This document shows, one piece after another, positions 11,846 to 22,536 of a stretch of 64,000 nucleotides of DNA (positions within the stretch are counted from its first letter, which is position 1; each line of letters opens with the position of its first letter). The translations under genes and the position numbers were made by a program. The stretch spans positions 438,431,529 through 438,495,528 of the forward strand of contig NC_058522.1 in the NCBI RefSeq assembly GCF_904849725.1. Reading direction: 5' to 3'. Under the pieces are notes generated by a model, which worked only from the letters and a program-made list of their open reading frames with translations, searched no databases and was not told where the DNA came from. This DNA is from Hordeum vulgare subsp. vulgare. Lineage: Eukaryota > Streptophyta > Magnoliopsida > Poales > Poaceae.

Positions 11846-14571
11846 CTAGGTTACCTCAATGGGGATGTGAATATCCCCAACAATCAAATCATACTTCATC
11901 TTGATAGTATGTATAGGGCATTCAAAGCTCCCAATAAGAATCGATGAAGTCTTTTCGATAGCATTGATCCAATGTACTCGATATTGTTTCTTCGGAAAGT
12001 GCACCGTATGCTCATTACCATTGACATGGAAAGTGAATTGCCTTTGTTGCAATCTATAACAGCCCCTGCAGTGTTTATAAAGGGTCTTCCAAGGATGACC
12101 ACCATGGCATCGTCCTTGGGAATATCTAGAATAACAAAGTCTGTTAAGATAGTGACATTTGCAACCACAACAGGCACATCCTCGCAAATGCTGATAGGGA
12201 AACCAGTTGATTTGTCGGCCATTTGAAGAGAGATTTCAGTGGGTGTCAAATTTTCCAGTTCAAGTCTACGATAAAGAGAGAGATGCATAACACTAACACC
12301 GGCTCCAAGGTCGCATAAAGCAGTTCTAATGTAGTTGCCTTTAATGGAGCAAGGTATAGTGGGCACTCCGGGATCACCTAGTTTCTTAGGAGTTCCACCC
12401 TTGAAGGTATAGTTAGCAAGCATGGTGGAAATCTCAACCTCAGGTATCCTCCTCTTATTAGTCACAATATCCTTCATGTACTTAGCATAAGGAGACATTT
12501 TGAGCATATATGTCAAACACATTTGCAGGAAGACAGGTCTAATCATTTCAACAAATCGCTCAAAATCCTCATCATCCTTTTTCTTGGATGGTTTGGGAGG
12601 AAAGGGCATAGGTTTCTGAACCCATGGTTCCCTTTCTTTACCATGCTTCCTAGCAGCGAAGTCATTCTTATCGTATCTCTTATTCTTAGGTTGTGGGTTA
12701 TCAAGATCAACATGTTCGATCTCCACATCCTTATCATTGCTAGGTTGAGCATCATCATGGACATCACTATTGATATTATCATCAGGCTCATGTTCATCAC
12801 CAGATTGTGTTTCAGCATCAGAGACAGAGACATCGTTTGGACTCTCAGGTGTATCAACATCAGGGTTGCTAGCGTGCAGGTTCCTATCATCCTTCTTCTT
12901 CTTCCTAGGATGACTAGGTGCATCAGTGCTAACTCCTTGAGAATCTTGTTCAATTCTCTTAGGATGACCCTCAGGATACAAAGGTTCCTGAGTCATTCTA
13001 CCGCCTCTAGTGACGACTCTGACAGAATTGTCATTCAACTCATTGAGCAAGTCATTCTGAGCTTTAAGTACTTGTTCTACTTGAGTAGTAACCATAGAAG
13101 CATGTTTACTCAGAAGCTTAAGATCATTGACATTTCTGTCCACACAAGCACTTAAATGACTAAGCATACAAGCATTCTGTTCCAATTGTGTGCTAACATA
13201 ATCATTGAAAGTTTGTTGTTTGGCAACAAAGTTATCAAAATCATCTAGGCATAAGCTAGCAGGTTTATCAAAAGTAATATCACTCTCATTGAATCTACGA
13301 AGAGAATTTACCTCTACTACCTGTGTCGGGTTATCAAGACCATGGATCTCTTCGATAGGTGGTAGATTTTTGACATCTTCAGATTTAATGCCTTTCTCTT
13401 TCATAGATTTCTTAGCTTCTTGCATATCTTCAGGACTGAGAAATAGAATACCTCTTTTCTTAGGAGTTGGCTTAGAAGGTGGTTCGGGAATAGCCCAAGC
13501 ATTCTCATTGCACAAGATATTATTCAATAGGATCTCAGCTTGGTCTACGGTTCGTTCCCTAAAAACACAACCGGCACAACTATCTAGGTGGTCCTTAGAA
13601 GCATCGGTAAGTCCATTATAGAAGATATCAAGTATTTCATTCTTCTCAAGAGGGTGATCAGGCAAAGCATTCAGTAGCTGGACGAGCCTCCCCCAAGCTT
13701 GTGGGAGACTCTCTTCTTCAACTTGCACAAAGTTGTATATTTCCTGCAAGGCAGCTTGCTTCTTATGGGCAGGGAAATATTTCTCAAAGAAGTAGTAGAT
13801 CATATCCTAGGGGCTACGCACACAACCAGGAGCAAGAGAAGTGAACCAGGTCTTAGCATCATCCTTTAGCGAGAAAGTAAACAACTTGAGGATATAGTAG
13901 TGGCGAATCTTTTCCTCACTCGTGAATAGGGTGGCTATATCGTGCAGTTTGGTAAGATGGGCTACAACCGTTTCAGACTCATAACCGTGAAAAGGATCAG
14001 ATTCGACAAGAGTGGTTAACTCAGGGTCAACAGAGAATTCATAATCCTTATCGGTCACAAAGACAGGCGAGGTAGCAAACTTCGGGTCGTATTTCATCCT
14101 AGCGTTCAAAGATTTTTCTTTCCACTTGAGCAGTAATTTCTGAACATCATAGCTATCGTTACAAGCAAGAAAGTCCTCAGCTATCTCTCCCACCATAACA
14201 TAACGCTCATGCATATCAGGCAATTCATATCTAGCAGAGCTAGTTCTAACATGCAAAATAGCAGGTTCTACTTCAATAGTATCAGCAGTTTCAGAAGTAT
14301 CGTCATATCTAGCAGCAACTCTAGCAATTTGTGCATCAAGGAATGCACCTAGTGGCAAAGCAGTATCAAGCATAGCATCATCATAAGCATCATGGGCAGC
14401 AGAAGTAGGATCATCAAGCACATGCGACATATCAAGATTTCTAGCAGGAGGTGGTGTCGCAAACTTACTCATAACTGAAGGTGACTCAAGTGTAGAGCTA
14501 GATGGCAGTTCCTTACCTGTCCCCGTAGTTGAGGGCAAGATTTTAGTTCTTGGATCTTTCGGATTCCTCAT
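11846..14571 (-). pseudogene. gag-pro: E1 gag-protease polyprotein (nonsense plus frameshift)
   Basis: One long minus frame starts at 14571 just inside the PBS. Gag (first about 600 residues) forms the particle core. It has the conserved WFTSLAPG and LPQAWGRLVQLLNALPDHP segments and an acidic, Asp-rich hinge. The C-terminal aspartic protease shows LCDLGAGVSVM (catalytic Asp) and ILGRPFINTAGAVIDC. An in-frame TAG at 13807-13809 replaces the CAG seen in E2, and a one-base deletion near 12037 shifts the last about 65 residues. Neither defect is shared with E2. No zinc knuckle is obvious. The frame ends at 11846 without entering RT. Confidence 0.88.
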
Positions 14572-14621
14572 AGTGACCAGCAGACGTAAATCCCAAGTGA
14601 CTCAGAGAATATAGCTGTGCT

Positions 14622-14639
14622 TCCCCGGCAACGGCGCTA
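14622..14639 (-). promoter_or_regulatory. E1 primer-binding site (tRNA-Asp type)
   Basis: Minus strand TAGCGCCGTTGCCGGGGA differs at one base from the perfect complement of the tRNA-Asp 3' end. It sits 11 bases inside the 5' LTR, where minus-strand synthesis is primed. This PBS is typical of Athila-type elements. Confidence 0.88.
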
Positions 14640-14650
14640 GAAAAAGGTCT

Positions 14651-16092
14651 TGATAACCCACAAGTATAGGGGATCGCAATAGTTTTCGACGGTAGAGTAT
14701 TCAACCCAAATTTATTGATTCGACACAAGGGGAAGCCAAAGAATATTATCAAGTATTAGCAGTTGAGTTGTCAATTCAACCACACCTGAAAGATTTAGTA
14801 TCTGCAGCAAAGTATCAGTAGCAAGGTAGTGTGATAGCAACAGTAGCAACAGTAACCAGTAGCAGCAAAGTGACAGCAGTAGCAGCAAAGTAACAGCAGT
14901 AGCAACAGAGTAAAAATAACAGCAGTGACAGCAGTAGCGGCAAAGTAATGTAGCAAGAACCAGTAGGAAAAACTCGTACGCATTGGATCGGTGATGGATG
15001 ATTATGTCGGATGCTATTCATCATGCAACAATTATAACATGGAGAGATATGTAACTAGCTCGAGTTCGTCAATGTAATGTAGGCATGTATTCCGTATGTA
15101 GTCATACGTGCTTAGGGAAAAGAACTTGCATGACATCTATTGTCCATCCCTCCCGTAGCAGCGGGGTCCTAATGGAAACTACAGGATATTAAGGTTCTCC
15201 TTTTAATAAAGAACCGGACCAACGCATTAACACTTGGTGAATACATGAACTCCTCATACTATGGTCATCTCCGGGAGTGGTTCCGGCTTTTGTCACTCCG
15301 AGGTTGCCGGGTCATAACACATAGTAGGTGACTACAACTTGCAAGATAGGATCAAGAACACACATATATTGGCGGCAACATAATAGGTTCAGATCTGAAA
15401 TCATGGCACTCGGGCCCTAGTGACAAGCATTAAGCATGGCAAAGTAGTAGCAACATCAATCTCAGAACATAGTGGATACTAGGGATCAATCCCCGTCAAA
15501 ACTAACTTGATTACATGATAGATCTCATCCAACCCATCACCGTCCGGCAAGCCTACGATGAGATTACTCACGAACGGTGAAGAGCATCATGGAATTGGCA
15601 ATGAAGGAAGGTTGGTGATGACGATGGCGACAATCCCCCCTATCCGGAGCCAAGAATGGACTCCAGATCTGCCCTCCAGAGGAAGAACAGGAGGTGGCGG
15701 CGCCTCCGTATCGTAAAACGCGATGAACTCTTCTCCTTGATTTTTTTTCGGACGAAACAGACTAAATAGAGTTGGGATTGGAGGCACTGGAGCAACGTGG
15801 TCCCCACAAGCCTGCCAAGCACGGCCAGGGGGCCCTGCACCTGGTGGGCTTGTGGGCTCACAACTCCACCCCTGTGGTTGATTCTTGCGCCAGTATTTTT
15901 TATATATTCCACAAAAATTCCCCGTAAATTTCCAGGTCATTGCGAGAACTTTTATTTCTGCGCAAAAACAACACCATGGCAATTCTGCTGAAAACAGCGT
16001 TAGTCCGGGTTAGTTACATTCAAATCATGCAAATTAGAGTCCAAAACAAGGGCAAAAGAGTTCGGAAAAGTAGATACGACGGAGAGGTATGA
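14651..16092 (-). repeat. E1 5' LTR
   Basis: 1442 bp, starting TGATAACCC on plus. The right terminus reads GGAGAGGTATGA where the other LTR has GGAGACGTATCA, so the outer end has mutated. It carries the same triplet-rich tract (about 14805-14950) and U3 hairpin as the 3' LTR. Confidence 0.93.
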
Positions 16093-17827
16093 GTGATCAG
16101 GCTGGGCTTTGACTGAGTTTTAGTTTGCAGCAACAAACTTAGGGTTAATAAAAGTGGGTATCAAATGGGTATTCTTGGGGAAAATCAATGTCTGGCAGTG
16201 TTAGCTATGCAAGTACTACAACACTGCCAAGTTTGAGCTCAAACCAAGGAGGGTAGTTAGTATTTGTTGTACAAAGCTACATTTCAGCCAGAAATAAACT
16301 TGCAGATGTGCTGCTCATTTTTCCTACATGAGCATGCCATCTCTTGATTTGAAATGATGCATTGGCACATTAGAGATACCCTGGAAGAATGTGTGGGCTT
16401 TGGATTAAGTAGAAGTGGGGCAAGAGGGGTAAAAATGGTGATCCTAGGGTAAAAATGAGATGTAGCTACATGGAATCTCCCTCCAATAATTGGCCAGAGG
16501 CCATGGCAAAGCTACTGGAGGTAAAATGTAACTATATAGACGTGTGGTAGAAATTTCAGCTCAAGGGTAAAAGTGGAAGGGCCAAAGTAGCCACTTAGGT
16601 GAGTGCACACAAGGTGTTTGATGAGTGTGAGGGCTAACAGATGGACTTCAATTGATCTTAAACTTAACATGATCAAATAATAGATGAAAATAAGCTCGGA
16701 CACCAAATTTGGGATTTGGTGGACAAGATTTCCAATGTAGACTTGGAAAACTCATGAAATGGGAAGAAATGGCCTTCTGCTTACAAAACTATTCAAATCA
16801 ATTCCCACAAATCCACTATTTGGTGTGGGGGCATTATTTGAGCATTAAAGCATGCCCAAAAAGTTTTGGGTCAATTGGAGAAACTTTATAATGTAAAGTT
16901 TCCCAAAGTCAGAAATCTGAAATAGGCAGGAAGGGTTTTGAGGGGCTTGGGACAAGTTCTTCTATTCTCCTTGATGCACCACTTGGTGTGGATGCATTAT
17001 TGGAGTATAAGAACATGTATACCAAATTTGAGCACAATTGGAGACACTTGGCAATGTAGAGTTGCTCAAATTTGGATCTGGACATATAAGGTTTTATAAT
17101 AACTAGGGAAATCAAATCAACTTGGATTGAGATGAAACTTGGCAAGATCATCACATATATCATATATGACATGCTAGAATTTTACAGGAATTTATTGAGA
17201 ATATTTCTTATAGAAATATTCCAAAAGCTTGAAATAGGCAGGAAGGGTTTAGAAGGGGTTTGCCCAATATTTTGAATATGACCATGTGTTGAAACTCATA
17301 TATATGGAATATATGTGTCCACTGAGTTTCTCCAAATTTTCTTAAATATTTTGAAAGCAATAAAAATAACTTTCCTTCATAAGAGACCATTTTTTTCCTC
17401 ACAGGAAGTCATTTAAATAAAATAGTAAAATAACTTTTAAAATAATAATGCTGTGGTTTTGGGAATCCATTTTGATAATGGGTTTTAAATAAAATATTTT
17501 ATGCAAAGTAACTTCCCTAAATTGAGGACTTGTATTACAAATCCCAACTTAGGGGTTTGAAAGCTTAAATCAGAGAAATGCTTTTTGATGAAAATAATAT
17601 TTGGTAAAAATAGTTTTTGGTCCTAAACACATGGCATGATCATTAGGCAAGGGTTTGGGTCAAGGAGCTCAGTTTGGAGAATAGCAGGAGCTTTGGACTC
17701 AAACATCAGCAATAGGCAAGCAAGCAACATCACATCAAGCATCACAAGCATTCACAAAATTTTTAATTGGTCCTAATTTTTGAGATAAGTCAAATCAGTC
17801 ACGAAAGTTAAACAGAGGGTGTTACAT
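16093..17827 (-). mobile_element. Giant LTR B, part 2 (5' part of the LTR)
   Basis: Continuation of LTR B after the E1 insertion. On minus the LTR begins at 17827 with TGTAACACCCTC. It is AT-rich with no coding frame. B is inserted in the integrase C-terminus of element H. The 5 bases after its end are TATGC; their duplicate would be outside the window. Confidence 0.7.
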
Positions 17828-18150
17828 ATGCCTTGGCTCGAACTTCTCTGCTTTGATAGCGCCGAGCTTGCCGCTGGTAAAAAGTTGATCGGGCCTGAGC
17901 TATGTCACGCTCGCCTTCTAAGGCGTCCAAGTCGTCCTGCTGATCTAGCTCGGCCTTCTTTTCCTCATACATACGCACACGAGGTGCGTCATGGATGATA
18001 TCATAGGGAAGGATAGTTGCAACCCTGTATACCATACAAAATGATGTGTATCATGTGGAACGGTTCGGGTTGGTATAAAAGCCCCATAGTACGGAATCGA
18101 GTTCCTCCACCCACTGACAGTCGGACTATGTAAGAGAGTGTACCATACGT
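17828..18150 (-). pseudogene. Element H integrase, C-terminal fragment
   Basis: Minus-strand frames give the end of an RVE core and the following segment of a Tat-lineage Gypsy integrase: VEELDSVLWGFYTNPNRST, then MVYRVATILPYDIIHDAPRV, then an Asp/Glu-rich LDALEGERDIAQARS and YQRQARRYQSREVRAKAY. In this family the next residues would be the VGDLVLR part of the GPY/F region, but LTR B cuts the gene at 17827. A TGA interrupts the frame near 18050. The middle of the core, expected between this fragment and 40049-40235, is missing. Confidence 0.8.
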
Positions 18151-18258
18151 GGTTTAATACCACTCATGATGAGCACATTAGCTAATTCGACCTAATTACA
18201 GTCGATGGGTTTAATACCACTCTCATGAGAGCGTACCATACGTGGTTTAATACCACTC
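18140..18258. repeat. Short duplicated filler between H integrase and the truncated E3 LTR
   Basis: A 26-base unit at 18140-18165 (starting GTACCATACGTGG) is repeated at 18233-18258, with a partial third copy near 18208-18221. It lies exactly where about 357 bp of the E3 LTR and part of the H integrase are missing. This is the pattern of templated filler at a repaired double-strand break. Confidence 0.65.
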
Positions 18259-19472
18259 TCATAAAGGAAAAATAATATGATGGGTGAACAAATTATCATC
18301 GAGCAATTGATAAAAAAGCGAATAATTATGAAGATATCCAAGGCAATTATTATTCATATAGGCACCATGTCCGTATCAAGTAGACCGAAACGATTCTGCA
18401 TCTACTACTATTACTCCACACATCGACCGACTCCTGTCTGCATCTAGAGTATTAAGTTCATGAAGAACAGAGTAACGCATTAAGTAACATGACATGATGT
18501 AGAGGGATAAACTCAAGCAATATGATGAAAAGCCCATATTTTTATCCTTGATGGCCACAATACAATACGTGCCTCGCTACCCCTACTTTGTCACTGGGTG
18601 AGGACACCGCAAGATTGAACCCAAAACTAAGCATTTCTTCCATTGCAAGAATTACCAATCTAGTTGGCCAAACCAAACTAATAACTCGAAGAGACTTGCA
18701 AAGATATGAAATCATGCATATAAGAATTCAGAAGAGACTCAAATAATATTCATAGATAATATGAACATAAACTCACAATTCATTGGATCTCGACAAACAC
18801 ACCGCAAAAGAGTATTACATTGGATAGATCTCCATGAAGATCATGAAGAACATGGTATTGAAGATCAAAGAGAGAGAAGAAGCCATCTAGATACTAGTTA
18901 TGGACCCGTAGGTTTGTGGTGAACTACTAACGCTTCGTCGGAGGGGCAATGGAGTTGATGTAGATGCCCTCCGTGATCAATTCCCTCTCCGGTAAATTAT
19001 CAGAAAAGGCTCCCAGATTGGATCTCACGGGAACAGAGGCTCCCGGTGGCAGAAAAGTATTTGTGTTCCTCTGTTTGGCGATACGGGAATATTTGGAAAT
19101 TTATAGGCCAAAGAATAGGGTTATAAGACCTGCAGGGGGCCCACAAGCCAGGGGGTGGGACCACCCCTAGGGCGCGCCCTATAGGCTTGTGGCCTCCCGG
19201 CAAGTGCCCTGCCCCTACTCCATGTTTCGTAGGTGTCTTCTGGTCCAAGAAAAATCTTTCCAGAGATTTTGTTTCATTTGGACTCCGTTTAATATTCCTT
19301 ATATTCAATTGTCAAAAACATGGAAAAAACAGAAACTGACACTAGGCTCTAGATTAATAGGTTAGTACCAAAAATAATATAAAACAACATACTAATGCAT
19401 ATTAAACATCCAAAACAGATAATATAATAGCATGGAACAATCAAAAATTATAGATACGTTGGAGACATATCA
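18256..19472 (-). repeat. E3 3' LTR (truncated)
   Basis: Matches 38833-40048 and ends GGAGACATATCA on plus. It lacks the 357 bp that the other LTR has at its left end. It contains the hairpin arms CCCACAAGCC and GGCTTGTGG around 19141-19192. Confidence 0.88.
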
Positions 19473-20691
19473 GCATCCCCAAGCTTAATTCCTCCTCGTC
19501 CTTGAGTAGGTAAATGATAAAAACAGAATTTTTGATGTGGAATGCTACCTAACATATTTATAAATGTAATATTCTTTATTGTGGCATGAATATTCAGATC
19601 CATAAGACTCAAAACAAAAGTATCATATTGACACAAAAACAATAATATTTGAAGCATACTAATAAGGTAATTGCTTCCTTTTAAAATAACATGGTCTTAG
19701 AAAGTTATCCCTACAAATTCATATGGCCTGGCTATGCTCCATCTTCACCACACAACGTATCTAATCATGCACAACCCGGATGAAAATCAAGCAATTGTTT
19801 CACACTTTTTATGTTCTAAAACCTTTTCATCTCTCATGTAATACATGAGAGTGAGCCATGGATACAACACTATAGGTGGAATAGAGCATGGTGGAGGTTG
19901 CAAAAAGAAAGGAAGAAGATAGTCTCACATCAACTAGGCATATCAACGGGCTATGGAGATGCCCATCAATAGATATCAATGTGAGTGGGTAGAGATTGCC
20001 ATGCAACAAATGCACTAGAGCTATAAGTGTATGAAAGCTCAAAAAAGAAAACTAAGTGGTTGTGCAAAAGATGTAATACCACTAGTTATATGAAAGTGAC
20101 AAAATAAGAGACTCTCTACGAAGAACATGGTGCTAGTTTGAAGCACACATGTGTAAAAAGATAGTAACATTGTCCCTTCTCTCTTTCTCTCATTTTTTTC
20201 ATTTTTTTCATTTTTTTTCCTCTTTTTCCCCTTTTTTGGATGGGCTTCTTTGGCCTCTTTTATTTTTATGGGCTTCGCTGGCCTCTTTTATTTTTTTTGT
20301 AAAGTCCGTAGACTCATCCCAACTTGGGAGGGAATCATAGATTCCATCATCATTTTTCTCACATGGGACAATGCTCTAATAATGCAAATCATCACACTTT
20401 TATTTACTTACAACTCAATATCTAGAACAAAGTATGACTCTATAAGCAATATGGAAGTGATGGTGCGCGTCATAAAAACTAGACGGTGGTGTTGCATGGC
20501 AACATATCTTGGAATGACTATGAAAATGGCATAATAGGTACATATGGCGGCTGTTTTGAGAAAAATATATGATGGCTGTTTTGAGGAAGGTGAGTTTAAT
20601 ATACTGGCGAAAGTTGTGTGGTACTAGAGAGGCAGTAAAGGTGGAAGGGTGAGAGTGCGTATAATCCATGAACTCAACATTAGTCATAAAG
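19473..20691 (-). other. E3 internal region, 3' part with polypurine tract
   Basis: The polypurine tract TAAGCTTGGGGATGC (minus, 19487-19473) abuts the 3' LTR. The rest is non-coding and includes a long pyrimidine-rich run at about 20170-20300, with a short tandem duplication of a GGCCTCTTTTATTTTT unit. The target-site copy TAAAG of the solo LTR is 20687-20691. Confidence 0.75.
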
Positions 20692-21100
20692 TGTGACATC
20701 CTCAACTTTTGCTACAATGTTGATTGTAATTAAGCTACAATGATCACACGCTAATGATGCCACGTCATCGTGATTCCCTATCGTTGATCTCGCCTTAGTT
20801 GAAAAGAATTCGAATTCAAATTTTAAAAAATAAAATCAAACGGGGAAAATTATCGAATGCGAAAATAAAGTTGTCACGTGAGTTATAAAACTCCCGAAAT
20901 GATTTATAAAATTAAATCGGGCATTTTTAGAATTTGTTATAAACCCTATACATTTAAATTGAAGCTATAAAACAAAATAATAATAATAAAAGAAAGTATT
21001 TATAAAATAAAATAAATAGTAACAGAATATGAAAAAAACCTGGCCAACTGGGCCAAGTGGCCCAGCTGGACATCTCCCTTTCGGCCCACCTATGGTGGGG

Positions 21101-21107
21101 TATAAAG
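21101..21107 (+). promoter_or_regulatory. TATA box of the solo LTR
   Basis: TATAAAG in a GGTGGGGTATAAAGCCCCCC context, about 410 bp from the LTR start and just before the GC-rich block. Confidence 0.55.
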
Positions 21108-21119
21108 CCCCCCACACGG

Positions 21120-21905
21120 GCTAAACACTAGCCTCCCGAGCGCCCTCCCCTAGCTCCCTGCCCACCGCCGCCACTCGCTCCCTCACTAACTCTCTCTCAC
21201 TCTTGTTCGCTCTCCCTCCCACGACCCCACGAGCCCCCCACGTCGCTCCCTTCCTCCTCTCGGTCAACCTCCCCTACCTCGTCGCACCCCCACCCCCTGG
21301 AGCTGGATCTCCCCTCAAGCGATCTCCTCCCCCGTCGCTACCTCCCCCTCCCGTTCTCCCAGACCAAAGCCCCCTCGACCGCAGACGCCCCTCGGCCTGC
21401 ACCTCCTCCCGTCGCCCAGATCCCCTCCCCTGTCGCCGGCTCTTCTCCCTCCCGGTCGGGCCCCCATCCCCACATGCCACACCCCCTGCCGGCGCTCCAC
21501 CTCGCCCCTCCTCTCGGCCGACCCCCACAAGTGCCTCCCCGGAGCTCCCCTCGGCCTCCTACATCGCCGGCTGGCCCGGGGCCCTTCACCGGCGCCCTCG
21601 GCCGGGGCCCCTCCGGCCACGGTGGCCCTCCGCCGCACCACCCCGTCACTGGAGCTCCATTGCCGGCCACCACCACCACCGGGAGCTCCTCCTCGCCAGA
21701 ACTGCGCCGACTCCCCGTGCACTCCGGCTTCACCGGGCCTTCCCGTCAACGCCGGCGAGCTCCGGGCCCCTGCCATCCTCTCCCCCTCCCTCTCCCGGTT
21801 CCATTCCGGCGATCGCCGCCTCGTTCCGGCGCCGTTGAGCTCCGGGAGGTGGAGGTGGAGTTGCCTCCTCTCCTCTTTGTTGAGAGAGCACGGAGATGTT
21901 GTGTG
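21120..21905 (+). other. GC-rich leader block of the solo LTR with spurious Pro-rich ORFs
   Basis: Strongly C-rich sequence directly downstream of the TATA box. It yields long overlapping frames in several phases (for example 21203-21838), all Pro/Arg/Ser-rich and without domains. Their presence in many frames at once is explained by composition, so I do not call a gene. Confidence 0.6.
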
Positions 21906-21954
21906 ACACACATGTTAGAGATGAAAGAAAAGAAAAGTAAAAAAATGAATGTAT

Positions 21955-22018
21955 TATACGTATGTATGTATCATGTATGTATGTGTGTATGTATTGTGTA
22001 TGCATGCATGTATGTAGA
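21955..22018 (+). repeat. GTAT/TG microsatellite
   Basis: Degenerate GTAT tetranucleotide run (TATGTATGTAT and variants) inside the solo LTR. Confidence 0.7.
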
Positions 22019-22531
22019 AGAGAGAAATACAATATGTGTATGTACATGTGCGTGTATTAGACCGTATCCCACTTATCGGTGGGGCCAAACCCCCACTCCT
22101 ACTAACATGGAGGCCCCACACCCGCTGTTAAAGAAAAAAAAATATGTTTTTATTAAATAAATAAACAATTATATATATTAGTTAATTAATTAAATAGATA
22201 ATTAAGGTAATCTCTTAATTAGATAATTAAATTATCCAATTAGAGTATGACACTTGGGCCCCCCACTAAATTAATCTGATTAATTAATATTTAAACCTAA
22301 TTAAAAATGTGTGTCTATGACGCACGGGACCCAGTGGTTAGTTGACCAGTCAACTGCCGATGTCGGCATGACATCATGCTGATGTCATAATTACAACTAA
22401 TCAAATTAATTAAATCTGTTTTTAATTCCTAATTATTGAATAAAACTTTAAAAATTAATATAAAATAATCCGTAAGTCAGATCAAAAAAATTTCAACATG
22501 AAAGTTGATCAGCAGAACGAGACGAACCCGG

Positions 22532-22536
22532 ATACA
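22532..22536. repeat. E2 target-site duplication (left)
   Basis: ATACA, duplicated exactly at 32579-32583. Confidence 0.92.

Larger units (their letters stand above)
6635..16092 (-). mobile_element. E1: non-autonomous Athila-type LTR retrotransposon (gag-pro-ORF2)
   Basis: A complete element of about 9.46 kb on the minus strand with two LTRs of equal length (1442 bp). The order on minus is 5' LTR (16092-14651), PBS complementary to tRNA-Asp (14639-14622), gag-protease (14571-11846), a U3-like module (about 11617-11453), ORF2 (11062-10160), an internal polypurine-tract copy (10015-10002), about 1.9 kb of non-coding DNA, the 3' polypurine tract (8090-8077) and the 3' LTR (8076-6635). No RT, RNase H or integrase is present, so it must move in trans. 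The flanking 5-mers (ATGGT left, GTGAT right) match at only 3 of 5 bases, so the target duplication is decayed or the right terminus is mutated (it ends GA rather than CA). It lies in LTR B. Confidence 0.92.

Noticed and set aside
6635..16092. E1 as a complete autonomous element
   Set aside because: No RT, RNase H or integrase motif on either strand between the LTRs.
17828..18035. Possible host gene with a Glu/Gln-rich coiled coil
   Set aside because: The motif order (LDALEGERDIAQARS, YQRQARRYQSREVRA) matches the integrase C-terminal region of Gypsy elements.
21203..22160. Proline-rich ORFs of 211-228 codons in the solo LTR
   Set aside because: Several overlapping frames on both strands are open because of C-rich composition. 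No domain and no conservation evidence; they lie in an LTR leader.
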